DNA from: Planctomycetota bacterium
GTDB taxonomy: Bacteria > Planctomycetota > Planctomycetia > Pirellulales > Pirellulaceae
Reading direction: 5' to 3'
Assembly (NCBI GenBank): GCA_014381825.1
Contig: JACNKX010000061.1
Coordinates: 62,001-126,000 of the forward strand
DNA length: 64,000 bases
Both the position numbers and the translations under genes were made by a program. Positions within the stretch are counted from its first letter, which is position 1, and every line of letters starts with the position of its first letter. Below, piece by piece: positions 41,654-51,008 of this stretch. Under the pieces are notes generated by a model. The model searched no databases. It was not told the origin of the DNA and saw only the letters and a program-made list of their open reading frames with translations.

Positions 41654-44600
41654 ATGAACCAAGAACTACAACAACAGCTGATGGAGTTCGTCTACGGTCT
41701 CTTGGACGAGGGCGAGGCGAACGCGCTCTGCGAACGGATCACGTCCGAGCCAGACGTCGCCCGCGCCTATTCCAAGGTCAAGTTGCAGTGCGATCGTGTC
41801 GGGCGAGCCGCGCGGATCGACACAGCGACTGTCGCGTGGATCCGTCCCGGAGAAGGCGGGTTGCCAGGTGCCGGTCCGCAAGCAGCGTCGACCGATCGGT
41901 CTGCGAACTCCTATCGTCAAATTGCTAACTGGTGTATCGGTGTCGCGGCGAGCGGGTTGATTGGTTTGGTCGGTTCGGCTTACTGGATGTCCTCACCTCG
42001 CAGTCTGACTGAATCAACTCCAGTCGCGATCGCGACGCCAACACAGCTTCAACTAGTGCTGACCGGCCCATCAAAGTTGCATTCCGAGGCAAGCAATCCG
42101 TTCACGGTCCAGGTCGAGAACCAAGCGGGAACGCCCGTGTCGACGATGGTCAACTATCGTGTCTATGACGAAGCGGGTGTTGTTAGCTGGCACGAGTCGA
42201 CTGCTACTGACGAGTCCGGTAATGCTCGATTTTCCCTTGACGGAGAAGTCGCGCGTACGGCATCGCGTTTGGAAATCGCGCCCGAGACTGACTCATCCGC
42301 GCCTGTCCTTCGACAATTGGAAGCAACCCCTGGGCGGTTCGTCACTCATTTGCAAATGGACCGCCCGCTTTACGAGCCGGGCGAACGAGTCTTCTATCGA
42401 TCGGTCACGCTTTCGCAGTACGGATTGCGAGCTGACCAAGAAGTGACGACTTCGTTCGACGTCGTCGATTCGAACGACAAGCAAATCGAAGGCTCGGCCC
42501 ACGCTGTCGAGACCGAACGAGGTGTTGGTAGCGGCGCGTTTGCATTGCCGGACGATTTGCCAGACGGAGAATACACGCTGATCGCGCGAAGTCCAGATAA
42601 TCTCTTCCGCGAAGAGTGGCGAGACTTTCACGTTCGTCGCTACGAAGCTCCGAAATTCAACAAGAAACTGGAACTCGCAAAAGACAGCTACACGTTCGGG
42701 GATCAAGTCGATGTCGATTTCTCCGCCACACGTGTGGCAGGCGAGCCACTAGCTGAAGTGCCGTTGAAAGTTCAAGCAACACTCGACGGAGTCGCGCTCG
42801 ACGCGCCGGAAGTGAAAACTGATGTCGACGGCAAATCACGATTCGCGTTAAAGCTTCCCGAATCGATGGAGCGAGGCAAAGCGAGTGTTAGTGTGACCGT
42901 GAAGGACGGGGAGAATCTCGGGGAAACGATTACGAAAGAGATTCCCATCAATCTAGGTAGGGTCAACGTCGACTTTTATCCGGAAGGTGGTGACTTCGTC
43001 GCAGGGCTGCCAAGCCGTGTCTACTTCTATGGTCGTGACCCACTTGGCCAGCCAACACACATTGAAGGTAGCATCGTCGATTCGGAAGGAAGTGAGATCA
43101 CAGAAGTCACCACTGGCCACGAAGGACGCGGGCGGTTTTCGATTACGCCTACTGCAAACGAACAATACCGATTGGAAATCAAGAAGCCCGTTGGTGTTAC
43201 GAAAGAGGTGCCGCTCCCAATTGCGTCCATCGATCGTTTCGCGACGATCATGACTGGCGACGGTGTCTTTGATGCGACAACACCGATCGATATCACGCTG
43301 AACCAGCGAACGCCAGCGAAGCCATTGATAGTCGCCGCCTATTGCCGCGGAGCGATGGTGGGCCAGCAAACGGTCGAGCCTGACGCCAACGCCGATGCGA
43401 ACGCACCGTTTGCAACATTTCGTGGCGAGATTCCATTGTCCGACGACGCGCAAGGTGTCATCCGTCTGACGGTGTTCGATCCAGCTCCCTCTCCGCCCGA
43501 ACCGATTGCAGAACGACTGGTCTACCGTCGCGTCAATAAAAAGCTCGACGTGCAACTGACGCCTGATGCTGAAGTCTTCGCACCTGGACAGTCTGCGCAG
43601 CTTGACTTGTCCATCAGCGACGAAAACGATGTGCCTGTCGCAGCCGCACTCGGTATCGCGATCGTTGACGATTCGATACTGACTCTCGCCGACGACAAAT
43701 CCGTTCGCATGCCGACTTACTTTCATCTGCTGACGGAAATTGATTCATCCGAGCAACTCGAAGACGCAAACTTCTACTTGAAGGACGAACCGGAAAGTGC
43801 CACCGCGCTCGACTCGTTACTCGGGACACAAGGTTGGCGCCGCTTTCGTGAAGTTCCTGGGATGCAACTTGCTCAACGATTCGGTGGTGAATCTGGAGGC
43901 GGTGGCTTCGGTGGCGGTGGTGGTGCCAACGATTTGTTCGACCAGAGAACATCACTTGGACGTTCTCACTCGGCGGCTTGGGGAGTCGAAGCAGTGGTTC
44001 CAGTCGCGACAGCGAATACGATTGACGTCCAGAAGGCTTCCGTTCCAAGGTCGAGCCGATCCGAAAGACGAACTTCGTTAGATCGCGGAGATTTCGCTTC
44101 GTCGATCGTCGTCGTCAGTCTCATTCTCTTGGGGCTCGTGGGCGCGGCGAGTTTGCACCAGGTGCAGAGTAATCGCTCCCTACGAGTGCTCGCTGGCATC
44201 GTTGCCGTTGCGTCGTTATTCGCAGGTTCTTTGAGCCTGCCGACGAATCCAACACAAATTGCGAGCAAGTTCGAAGATAGCGAGACAGCCTTTAGTGGGG
44301 ACGTGGCTTTAAGGGATCAACCCGAGTCAGCGATCACTGATGGCGATTTGCCGGCGTTTGCCGGAGAGCAGGCAGCTGGCGAAGCCGAGGAGTATATGTA
44401 CGAGGCAGATATGGTAGACGCGTTGGCTGGCGCTGCGACTGCCGCACCGGTGGCCTCAGAGCCCTCCACGCAGCGACTGGGCACTGTGGCCGCTAAGGAT
44501 CGCAATGCGGAAGAGGAGAAGGAACTTGGTCCCTCGCCGATTTCGAAAGGTGGCGAGAAAAAAGCTGACTCAAGGATGGCTAGGGGCAAAACTGCGCCCA

Positions 44601-44977
44601 GACCCGCGGCTGAAACACCGCCACAGCCCGAAGCGCCTACGCAACCGAACGCGCCTGAGGCGGATCCAGAACCGCGTTCCGCGCGGAGCCTGATGTTAAC
44701 GCGAGAACGCGAAACGATGGCGGGAAAAAACACGAATCGCGAGTTGCGGCGAGAGTATGCTGATTGGTTCTTCAGCACTCGCTCGAACCTCCCGCAAGAC
44801 GAACAGCCCTCAAGTACGATCTTCTGGCATCCGCTCTTTATTGCGGATGACACGGGCAAAGCGACCGTGTACTTCAAACTGCCGGAACGCGCGTCAAGCT
44901 TCCGGGCAATCGTCGAGGCTCACGGATCGGCTCGGCTCGGGGCGGGCGAGTTGTTGATCAATTCGCGCGAGCGTTAA
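41654..44977 (+). CDS. Anti-sigma-like / alpha-2-macroglobulin-like membrane protein, truncated
   Basis: The 1107-residue product starts with an acidic helical region of about 80 residues resembling anti-sigma factors, a membrane helix at about 94-112, then macroglobulin-type beta domains: LQMDRPLYEPGERVFYRSV (MG2-like, near residue 235), repeated MG domains to about 650, a Gly-rich loop (about 745-760), two further helices (about 815-833 and 842-862) and a Pro/Ala/Glu-rich linker. It ends at FWHPLFIADDTGKATVYFKL and the LPERASSFR segment, where the A2M domain normally begins; the thioester domain is missing. It follows the ECF sigma gene and is probably its membrane-bound regulator. Confidence 0.85.
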   Translation: MNQELQQQLMEFVYGLLDEGEANALCERITSEPDVARAYSKVKLQCDRVGRAARIDTATVAWIRPGEGGLPGAGPQAASTDRSANSYRQIANWCIGVAASGLIGLVGSAYWMSSPRSLTESTPVAIATPTQLQLVLTGPSKLHSEASNPFTVQVENQAGTPVSTMVNYRVYDEAGVVSWHESTATDESGNARFSLDGEVARTASRLEIAPETDSSAPVLRQLEATPGRFVTHLQMDRPLYEPGERVFYRSVTLSQYGLRADQEVTTSFDVVDSNDKQIEGSAHAVETERGVGSGAFALPDDLPDGEYTLIARSPDNLFREEWRDFHVRRYEAPKFNKKLELAKDSYTFGDQVDVDFSATRVAGEPLAEVPLKVQATLDGVALDAPEVKTDVDGKSRFALKLPESMERGKASVSVTVKDGENLGETITKEIPINLGRVNVDFYPEGGDFVAGLPSRVYFYGRDPLGQPTHIEGSIVDSEGSEITEVTTGHEGRGRFSITPTANEQYRLEIKKPVGVTKEVPLPIASIDRFATIMTGDGVFDATTPIDITLNQRTPAKPLIVAAYCRGAMVGQQTVEPDANADANAPFATFRGEIPLSDDAQGVIRLTVFDPAPSPPEPIAERLVYRRVNKKLDVQLTPDAEVFAPGQSAQLDLSISDENDVPVAAALGIAIVDDSILTLADDKSVRMPTYFHLLTEIDSSEQLEDANFYLKDEPESATALDSLLGTQGWRRFREVPGMQLAQRFGGESGGGGFGGGGGANDLFDQRTSLGRSHSAAWGVEAVVPVATANTIDVQKASVPRSSRSERRTSLDRGDFASSIVVVSLILLGLVGAASLHQVQSNRSLRVLAGIVAVASLFAGSLSLPTNPTQIASKFEDSETAFSGDVALRDQPESAITDGDLPAFAGEQAAGEAEEYMYEADMVDALAGAATAAPVASEPSTQRLGTVAAKDRNAEEEKELGPSPISKGGEKKADSRMARGKTAPRPAAETPPQPEAPTQPNAPEADPEPRSARSLMLTRERETMAGKNTNRELRREYADWFFSTRSNLPQDEQPSSTIFWHPLFIADDTGKATVYFKLPERASSFRAIVEAHGSARLGAGELLINSRER

Positions 44978-45031
44978 GACGTAGGGTTGGCACAGACCGC
45001 CCGACGAGATGCATCGGTAGCGACTCCCGCC

Positions 45032-45037
45032 TATAAT
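45032..45037 (+). promoter_or_regulatory. -10 element TATAAT before the CehA-like gene
   Basis: A perfect TATAAT preceded by CC lies 40 bases before the ATG at 45078. No good -35 is present at the proper distance. The element overlaps an upstream in-frame ATG (45036), which argues that translation starts at 45078. Confidence 0.4.
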
Positions 45038-45077
45038 GCAGCTCACCCTCGATTCCTTCAACCGGAGACGTCGTATC

Positions 45078-46373
45078 ATGCCGCGATCGCTTGCTATCAC
45101 CGTTCTGCTTATTGCCAATGGATTCACGACGTTTGTGATCAGCGATCGCTGTCAGGCGGGCGAACTCCGTTGGTACAAAGGCAACCTGCACACACATTCC
45201 TTGTGGAGCGACGGAAATGATTATCCTGAGATGATCGTCGACTGGTATGTTCAGCAAGGTTACGACTTCTTGAGTCTTTCCGATCACAACATTCTGAGTC
45301 GCAGCGAAAAGTGGGTTGGTGAAGAGCTTGGCCCGAAACGGGGAGCCATCGAGGGATTGAAACGCTATCGCGCGAGGTTTGGCGACGATTGGGTCGAGAT
45401 GCGTGAGAAGAATGGTAAGACGGAGATCCGTCTAAAGGCGTTCGACGAGTTCGCGCCGATGTTTGATAAGCCTGGCAAGTTCCTAATGATTCAAGCCGAG
45501 GAGATTACCGATCGTCACGGAGCATTGCCGATTCATATCAACGCCAACAACATCGCCGAGTTGATCCGTCCGCAAGGCGGCGAGAGCGTTCGCCAGACGA
45601 TTGCGAACAATTTGATCGCAGTTCAGCAACAAAGTAAGCGCGCCGGACAGCCAATTATCGCCCATCTGAATCATCCGAACTTCGGCTACGCGGTTACCGC
45701 GGAGGATATGGCCGCCGTTATTCAGGAGGAGTTCTTTGAAGTCTATAACGGACATCCCGGCGTGAATCATCTTGGCGATGAGACGCATGCGGGTCTGGAA
45801 CGAATGTGGGACATTGCCAACACGATTCGTATCGGTGACATGAAGCATCGCCCTTTGTACGGAATGGCGACCGACGACTCGCACAACTACTTTGGAAATC
45901 GCGGATCGTCACCCGGACGGGGTTGGGTAATGGTGCATGTAAAGGAGTTATCGCCTGAATCGATCATTCACTCACTCGAAGACGGCGACTTCTATTCTTC
46001 AAGCGGCGTTACGTTGGAAGCGATTTCCTTTGATAGCAAGAAGCGTACCCTAGCGGTTTCAGTCGCGGCGGCAGACGGTGTCGAATATGTCACCGAGTTC
46101 ATCGGGACGCCGGTCGATTACGACAAGACGAGCGAAGCGGTCGTCGACAAGGATGGCAAGGAAATCACAGCGACTAGAACTTACTCGGCCGACGTTGGCA
46201 AAGTCCTGTCACGCGTGGAAGGAACTTCGGCATCCTATCAGCTTACGGGCAAAGAGCTGTACGTCCGCGCGGTGGTTACTTCGACAAAGAAACATTGGAA
46301 TCCGTCGTTCGACAACCAGACCGAGCAAGCTTGGACGCAGCCGGTCGGTTGGGAGAAGCACGTTCAGGAGTGA
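45078..46373 (+). CDS. Secreted CehA/McbA-type PHP-domain metallohydrolase
   Basis: The 431-residue product has a signal peptide (MPRSLAITVLLIANGFTTFV) and then the PHP metal site: His38 and His40 in KGNLHTHSLWSDGND, and Asp69-His70 in FLSLSDHNIL. CehA-like proteins hydrolyse phosphoesters or carbamates; the substrate is unknown here. The chosen start gives the signal peptide its proper place. The gene ends ten bases inside the convergent oxidoreductase-like gene. Confidence 0.87.
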   Translation: MPRSLAITVLLIANGFTTFVISDRCQAGELRWYKGNLHTHSLWSDGNDYPEMIVDWYVQQGYDFLSLSDHNILSRSEKWVGEELGPKRGAIEGLKRYRARFGDDWVEMREKNGKTEIRLKAFDEFAPMFDKPGKFLMIQAEEITDRHGALPIHINANNIAELIRPQGGESVRQTIANNLIAVQQQSKRAGQPIIAHLNHPNFGYAVTAEDMAAVIQEEFFEVYNGHPGVNHLGDETHAGLERMWDIANTIRIGDMKHRPLYGMATDDSHNYFGNRGSSPGRGWVMVHVKELSPESIIHSLEDGDFYSSSGVTLEAISFDSKKRTLAVSVAAADGVEYVTEFIGTPVDYDKTSEAVVDKDGKEITATRTYSADVGKVLSRVEGTSASYQLTGKELYVRAVVTSTKKHWNPSFDNQTEQAWTQPVGWEKHVQE

Positions 46374-47584
46374 CTTTCGTCGCGTGCGGCGCCAGTCTTC
46401 GGCTTCTTCGCAATGAACACGAGCAGTTGCAGTAGCAGAAAAGCCGCCAGTGGATAAACAGGCCACAGCCGAAGCAGCACGTGCATCCGCGACACTTCCT
46501 CGCCGCTCTCTTGTACTGCGCCAGCATCGATCATCGGCATGCGAAATCCTTCGACGATCGCAAATGCCATCAATAAGAGCAAGGCAAGCATCAAGACGAC
46601 ACAGCCGCCCGCGGACATAATTCCCTTGAAAGCGCCTTCTTCGTTTTGTGCATCTCGACGAAATTCAATCGTTCGCTTTCGTCGTAGGCTTCTTTCGATT
46701 TGTTCCATCGCATCAAGATCATGGCAAACCGCTTCCCAGTCTGGTGGGAGCGCCGACTCTGCGATTACTTGCTCAAGCTGGTCGATACAACGACTCGCGT
46801 CGTCGTGTGAATCGAACTCATGCTCAATTGACCCAACACAAAGTGTCCAGTTGCGATCTGCGGCATAAGCCGTGACAACTGCCGTGCCGCGAGTCCCGAC
46901 CAGGGTAATAGTCGCCTCGCGATCGTCCGTAACGGGACCAACCGACCAGCGTCCGATCACGGCAGTCGTTCCGGTTACGTGCACGGCGAGATTGGCGAGC
47001 GACGTATCACCCGGCTCTGCACCAACGGCACCGATGCTGCTAATCTGGCCTGCCAACTGACGCTGGAGCGTGATGTCTTGCGCGAGAACGTGTAAGACGC
47101 TGGAGCGATCTCGCATTGACATGTGCCGTTCAATCACAAGCTGCTCAACCGCACCGATGTCGGACGATTCGCCTTGTTCGATTAACTGAGCGAGTTGAGC
47201 AAATGCTGGATGTCCGAATCCGGGAGAGTACGCGAAAATCGCCCCGCGAGCTTCTTCCCGCATCATCTCGAGTTCATAAGCAAATAACGAATCGCCAATC
47301 GGATGCGAGATGATGATCGGGACGCCGGCTTGGACAAGCTTGCGGCACTGATCTTCAAACACGATGGCGTCCGAATGCGGACTTACCAGAACCGCATCGA
47401 CTTCGCCCGAAACGAGCAGGGACTCCCAATGCTCAGACGAAATGGCCGAGGGAGCAAGATGGGTCAGTTGCTCTCGATACTCGTCAGCGTTGTGGATCGA
47501 GGCGATCGCATGCAGCTTCGAATCGGCGATCGCGCGAACCATGCGGAGCGAGTCGTCGTTACATCCAATTAGTGCAAATCGCAT
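46364..47584 (-). CDS. Membrane-anchored Gfo/Idh/MocA-like protein
   Basis: The 406-residue product has a Rossmann N-terminus (MRFALIGCNDDSLRMVRAIA) and the core order of Gfo/Idh/MocA enzymes, ending in about residue 320. The Gly-rich loop is GCNDDS instead of GxGxxG and the usual EKP is replaced by ISHPIGDS, so dinucleotide-dependent catalysis is doubtful. Two membrane helices follow (about 328-349 and 377-394), which is unusual for this family. It may be a sensor or a membrane enzyme. It is divergent from the response-regulator gene across 288 bases. Confidence 0.72.
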   Translation of the reverse strand: MRFALIGCNDDSLRMVRAIADSKLHAIASIHNADEYREQLTHLAPSAISSEHWESLLVSGEVDAVLVSPHSDAIVFEDQCRKLVQAGVPIIISHPIGDSLFAYELEMMREEARGAIFAYSPGFGHPAFAQLAQLIEQGESSDIGAVEQLVIERHMSMRDRSSVLHVLAQDITLQRQLAGQISSIGAVGAEPGDTSLANLAVHVTGTTAVIGRWSVGPVTDDREATITLVGTRGTAVVTAYAADRNWTLCVGSIEHEFDSHDDASRCIDQLEQVIAESALPPDWEAVCHDLDAMEQIERSLRRKRTIEFRRDAQNEEGAFKGIMSAGGCVVLMLALLLLMAFAIVEGFRMPMIDAGAVQESGEEVSRMHVLLRLWPVYPLAAFLLLQLLVFIAKKPKTGAARDESHS

Positions 47585-47872
47585 CGGTTCGTCGAGTTAG
47601 GGAAGGTTCAGTTAGTTAATTCGTTTGACCGTTCGATCCTAGCGACCAAACGCCCAACTTGTCGATGGGCTGCGGCGTTTCGCTCTAGGAAAAGCAATCC
47701 CAGGAACCAATCCAGCCGGTTCGTTACAAACGCTTTACACCTCAAAACTACATCTGGCACTAGAATAGAAAGGGACTTCGTAAGGCCTCGTTCACGCGCA
47801 TCGGGGCGGCTCATTTCGGCAAGGGTTACAATAATGATACGAGCTTCCCAGCCAACGAAAGTGCATAGTCCG

Positions 47873-48586
47873 ATGTCGCAACTCCGACAAGTTCTCACCA
47901 TCGAAGACGATTCTGCGATCCGTCGCGGGATCGTTGATGCATTGGAGTTTGCGGGCTACGGCGTGATTGAAGCGGCTGACGGCGAAGCGGGCCTCGATCA
48001 TGCGGTTCGCAGTGAATACGACTTACTGCTGCTGGATCTCGTTCTGCCACATCGCGGCGGTCTGGAGATTCTTCGCGAACTGCGAGTCGCCAGACCGACG
48101 AAGCCTGTGATCATCTTGTCGGCTCGTGGCGAGGAACAGGATCGTGTTCGCGGACTGCAAATGGGAGCCGACGATTACGTCGTGAAACCGTTTAGCGTCA
48201 AAGAGTTGCTTGCTCGTGTCGAAGCCGTTTTGCGTCGTTCGCCCGAACGTCCTAGCGATCTGGAGCGAGCAGCGTTCCCCGGCGGACACGCCGACTTTGC
48301 ACGACGTGAACTGTGTTATGACGATGGCGGTCGAAGCGACCTATCCGAGCGAGAAGTTGAGCTGCTTCGTTACCTGGTGATCAATGCGGGCCGAGCGATC
48401 GATCGCGATGAGTTGCTATCTAACGTTTGGCGAATCAGTCCTCGTGGCGCGGCCACACGCACGATTGACATGCACATTGCGCGGCTACGCGAAAAACTAC
48501 GCGACGATTCTTCGCAACCGCAGATCGTATTGACCGTGCGAGGTAAGGGGTACATGTTCAAACACGCGGCAGGTGATGCATCGTGA
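47873..48586 (+). CDS. OmpR/PhoB-type response regulator
   Basis: The 237-residue product has a receiver domain with acidic residues in TIEDDSAIRRG, phosphoacceptor Asp55 in LLLLDLVLPHRGG and the switch lysine in VVKPFSVKELLARVEAVL, then a winged-helix output domain with TRTIDMHIARLREKLRDD. The frame is open to an ATG at 47834, but that one overlaps a -10-like TACAAT (47827-47832); the ATG at 47873 begins two residues before the fold. It is coupled to the histidine kinase gene (GTGA). Confidence 0.93.
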   Translation: MSQLRQVLTIEDDSAIRRGIVDALEFAGYGVIEAADGEAGLDHAVRSEYDLLLLDLVLPHRGGLEILRELRVARPTKPVIILSARGEEQDRVRGLQMGADDYVVKPFSVKELLARVEAVLRRSPERPSDLERAAFPGGHADFARRELCYDDGGRSDLSEREVELLRYLVINAGRAIDRDELLSNVWRISPRGAATRTIDMHIARLREKLRDDSSQPQIVLTVRGKGYMFKHAAGDAS

Positions 48587-50406
48587 GAAAGCCTGCACAT
48601 TATTGGATCTGCTACTTCGCGGCTTGCACAGTGGTGCTGATGGCGATGGGCTGGTTGACGATAAAGGCGATCGAACTGGATCGCGCCGAAGCCCTCGCTC
48701 GTCGACAAGCCGATTTAGAAGAGGCGGTCGGGCGAGCATTATGGCGCATGGACGTCAAGCTGATGCCACACTTGGCACGCGAAGCGGCGCGCCCCTATGC
48801 TGTCTACCGGTCACTATTAAACACAACGGATGCAAAGGGAAACGCAGGAGAATCGCCGCAACTTTCGCCATTGCTGACGGATCGTTCTGAGTTTGTCGTG
48901 GTCAATTATCAAGTCGAACCGGGTGACCTGTGGTCGTCGCCCCAGGCTCCCGCCGAAGCAATGTATCGTTTGGCATGCGATAACGGGGCGTCGGCACTAG
49001 AGATGGCGGCCTGCACAAGCGCTCTTGGAAATCTCCAAGCCCTGATTTCCTACGACGAGCTTGCAGAATCGCTTCCCACCGAATCGTCGCCGGCTCGCGA
49101 CGCCTTCGGGAATGCCAGGTTACTCCGCAATTCGATGATCGACATCGAGGACATCGCTCAAGCGGAGAACGCTGATCAAAACCAACAGTTGCAGCAACGA
49201 ATTACTAGCTCCCCAGATCGCGGGAACGGTCGTAGCAGTCGAAGCAACGACTACATCAATCGCGACGCGGCAATGAACTCATACGCTCAGGAGGCTGTAT
49301 CGCAGCAACTCCCGATGCTTCAGGCGTTCAATGCGTCGAATAGGGAGTCCGTTATCGAAGGCGTCAGCCAGCCGCTATGGATCGGTGAACAGCTAGTATT
49401 AGCACGCCGGGTTGATGTCGGAGAGAAGGTTGTCATCCAAGGATGTTGGCTCGATTGGCCTAAACTCCAAGCGAACCTCGTCGATGAGGTTCGCGACGTG
49501 TTGCCCGACGCAACCCTGGAGCCCGTACTGGACTCGTCACGCGCGCAGATCGGGAGGATGCTCGCAACACTGCCCGTACAACTCGTTGCCACACTTCCCA
49601 CTTCGACGACAGCAAGTTGGTCCGCGATGCAGGTATCGCTGGCCATTGCTTGGACGTGCGTCCTGATCGCGGCGTTTGCTGCTGGCGTGTTGTTGCATGG
49701 AGTGTTGAGCCTAAGCGAGCGGCGCGGTGCATTTGTTTCGGCGGTGACGCACGAATTGCGAACGCCGTTGACGACATTTCGGATGTACTCGGAAATGCTC
49801 GCCAAGGACATGGTCCCAGATAAAGCGAAGCGCCAATCCTATCTTGATACTTTGCGAGTCGAGGCGGATCGGCTTTCCCATCTCGTCGAGAATGTCTTGT
49901 CTTACGCCAAGCTGGAGCGAGGTCCACAACGTCCCAGCCGCGAAGAGCTATCGGTCGCCGACATTCTAGATCGAACGGGCGAGCGACTCGCCGATCGGGC
50001 TCGGCAAGCAGAGATGCAACTGGTCATCGACGCAACCGACGATGCTCGCGAGTCGACGATAAAGACGGATCCTGCCGCCGTCGAGCAAATTTTGTTTAAC
50101 CTTGTTGATAATGCATGCAAATACGCGGCCCGAGCGAAAGACCGACGTGTCCACCTCGCGGTCAGCAACGACGCGAAAAAACTGCGGTTTCAAGTTCGGG
50201 ATCATGGGCCCGGCATTTCGCCTCGAGAAGCGAAAGCGTTGTTCCGGCCTTTCTCTAAATCCGTCGATGAAGCGGCCCATTCGGCACCTGGCGTAGGATT
50301 GGGGCTTGCTCTTTGTCAACGCTTGGCGCCCGACTTGGGTGGTCGCCTGGAGTGGATTCCGACCGATGAAGCTGGCGCGATGTTTCAGTTGACGCTACCT
50401 AAGTGA
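48583..50406 (+). CDS. Sensor histidine kinase with large extracytoplasmic domain
   Basis: The 607-residue product starts at GTG inside the regulator stop codon. It has a membrane helix at about 6-28, an extracytoplasmic region of about 320 residues with no recognised fold, a second helix at about 350-372, the dimerisation domain with phosphoacceptor His390 in AVTHELRTPLTTFRMYSE and an ATPase domain with FNLVDNACKYAA, DHGPGISPREA and GVGLGLALCQRL. With the preceding response regulator it forms a two-component system; the signal is unknown. Confidence 0.94.
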   Translation: MRKPAHYWICYFAACTVVLMAMGWLTIKAIELDRAEALARRQADLEEAVGRALWRMDVKLMPHLAREAARPYAVYRSLLNTTDAKGNAGESPQLSPLLTDRSEFVVVNYQVEPGDLWSSPQAPAEAMYRLACDNGASALEMAACTSALGNLQALISYDELAESLPTESSPARDAFGNARLLRNSMIDIEDIAQAENADQNQQLQQRITSSPDRGNGRSSRSNDYINRDAAMNSYAQEAVSQQLPMLQAFNASNRESVIEGVSQPLWIGEQLVLARRVDVGEKVVIQGCWLDWPKLQANLVDEVRDVLPDATLEPVLDSSRAQIGRMLATLPVQLVATLPTSTTASWSAMQVSLAIAWTCVLIAAFAAGVLLHGVLSLSERRGAFVSAVTHELRTPLTTFRMYSEMLAKDMVPDKAKRQSYLDTLRVEADRLSHLVENVLSYAKLERGPQRPSREELSVADILDRTGERLADRARQAEMQLVIDATDDARESTIKTDPAAVEQILFNLVDNACKYAARAKDRRVHLAVSNDAKKLRFQVRDHGPGISPREAKALFRPFSKSVDEAAHSAPGVGLGLALCQRLAPDLGGRLEWIPTDEAGAMFQLTLPK

Positions 50407-50430
50407 TTGCGTCAAAAGGGCTTCTGCAAA

Positions 50431-50898
50431 ATGCAATCCTACAACGGTCCGAACGCTCGACACCCCAAACGCGGCGTGGTTGCGGTGATTCCCCGTGGCG
50501 AGAGGCTCTTGGTAATTCGTCGTTCACAATCGGTCGTTGCTCCTGGAGCCAATTGCTTTCCCGGCGGAGGCATTCGTGATGGCGAGACGGAAGCAGCCGC
50601 GCTAGTACGAGAAATGGGCGAAGAGCTTAACGTCGAAGCGATCCCGCGTCTTTGTCTTTGGCGAAGCGTGACGCCGTGGAGTGTCGAACTGGCGTGGTGG
50701 TTGACCGAATTGCCGGAAGAAGCAGTCCTACATCCTAATGAAGAGGAAGTCGAGGAGATTCTTTGGCTCAAGCCCAACGAAATTCGGACTCTCGTCGACC
50801 TACTCGAGAGTAACCACCACTTTCTCGACGCTTGGCAACGAGACGAATTCTCGCTCTCGCTTGGCGAAGAAGGGAACAATCTTGAACCGTCGAATTGA
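50431..50898 (+). CDS. NUDIX hydrolase
   Basis: The 155-residue product has a NUDIX box GGIRDGETEAAALVREMGEE (family pattern Gx5Ex7REUxEExGU), with Asn in place of the last Gly. Enzymes with this fold hydrolyse nucleoside diphosphates linked to another group, often for house cleaning. The product ends with an acidic tail. The ATG at 50431 is chosen; the frame extends to a TTG at 50407 one base after the kinase stop. It may be part of the same transcript. Confidence 0.88.
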   Translation: MQSYNGPNARHPKRGVVAVIPRGERLLVIRRSQSVVAPGANCFPGGGIRDGETEAAALVREMGEELNVEAIPRLCLWRSVTPWSVELAWWLTELPEEAVLHPNEEEVEEILWLKPNEIRTLVDLLESNHHFLDAWQRDEFSLSLGEEGNNLEPSN

Positions 50899-51008
50899 GG
50901 TTCTTGTCTCGATACGGACTTCCGATTGGACGGAGCGTCACGTTGGTCTAGCTATTCCATCGCGAATCCAATACGAGCCTTAAGATTGCTAAACAGTTAG
51001 GTTCGAGT

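Noticed and set aside
42953-43726. A 257-codon minus-strand frame opposite the macroglobulin-like gene
   Set aside because: Cys/Arg/Asp-rich shadow frame without a start signal; the plus-strand domains are coherent.
45036-45077. Earlier start of the CehA-like gene at 45036
   Set aside because: The ATG is part of a TATAAT -10 element and the extension would move the signal peptide away from the N-terminus.
47834-47872. Earlier start of the response regulator at 47834
   Set aside because: The ATG is one base after a TACAAT -10-like element, and the receiver fold begins directly after the ATG at 47873.
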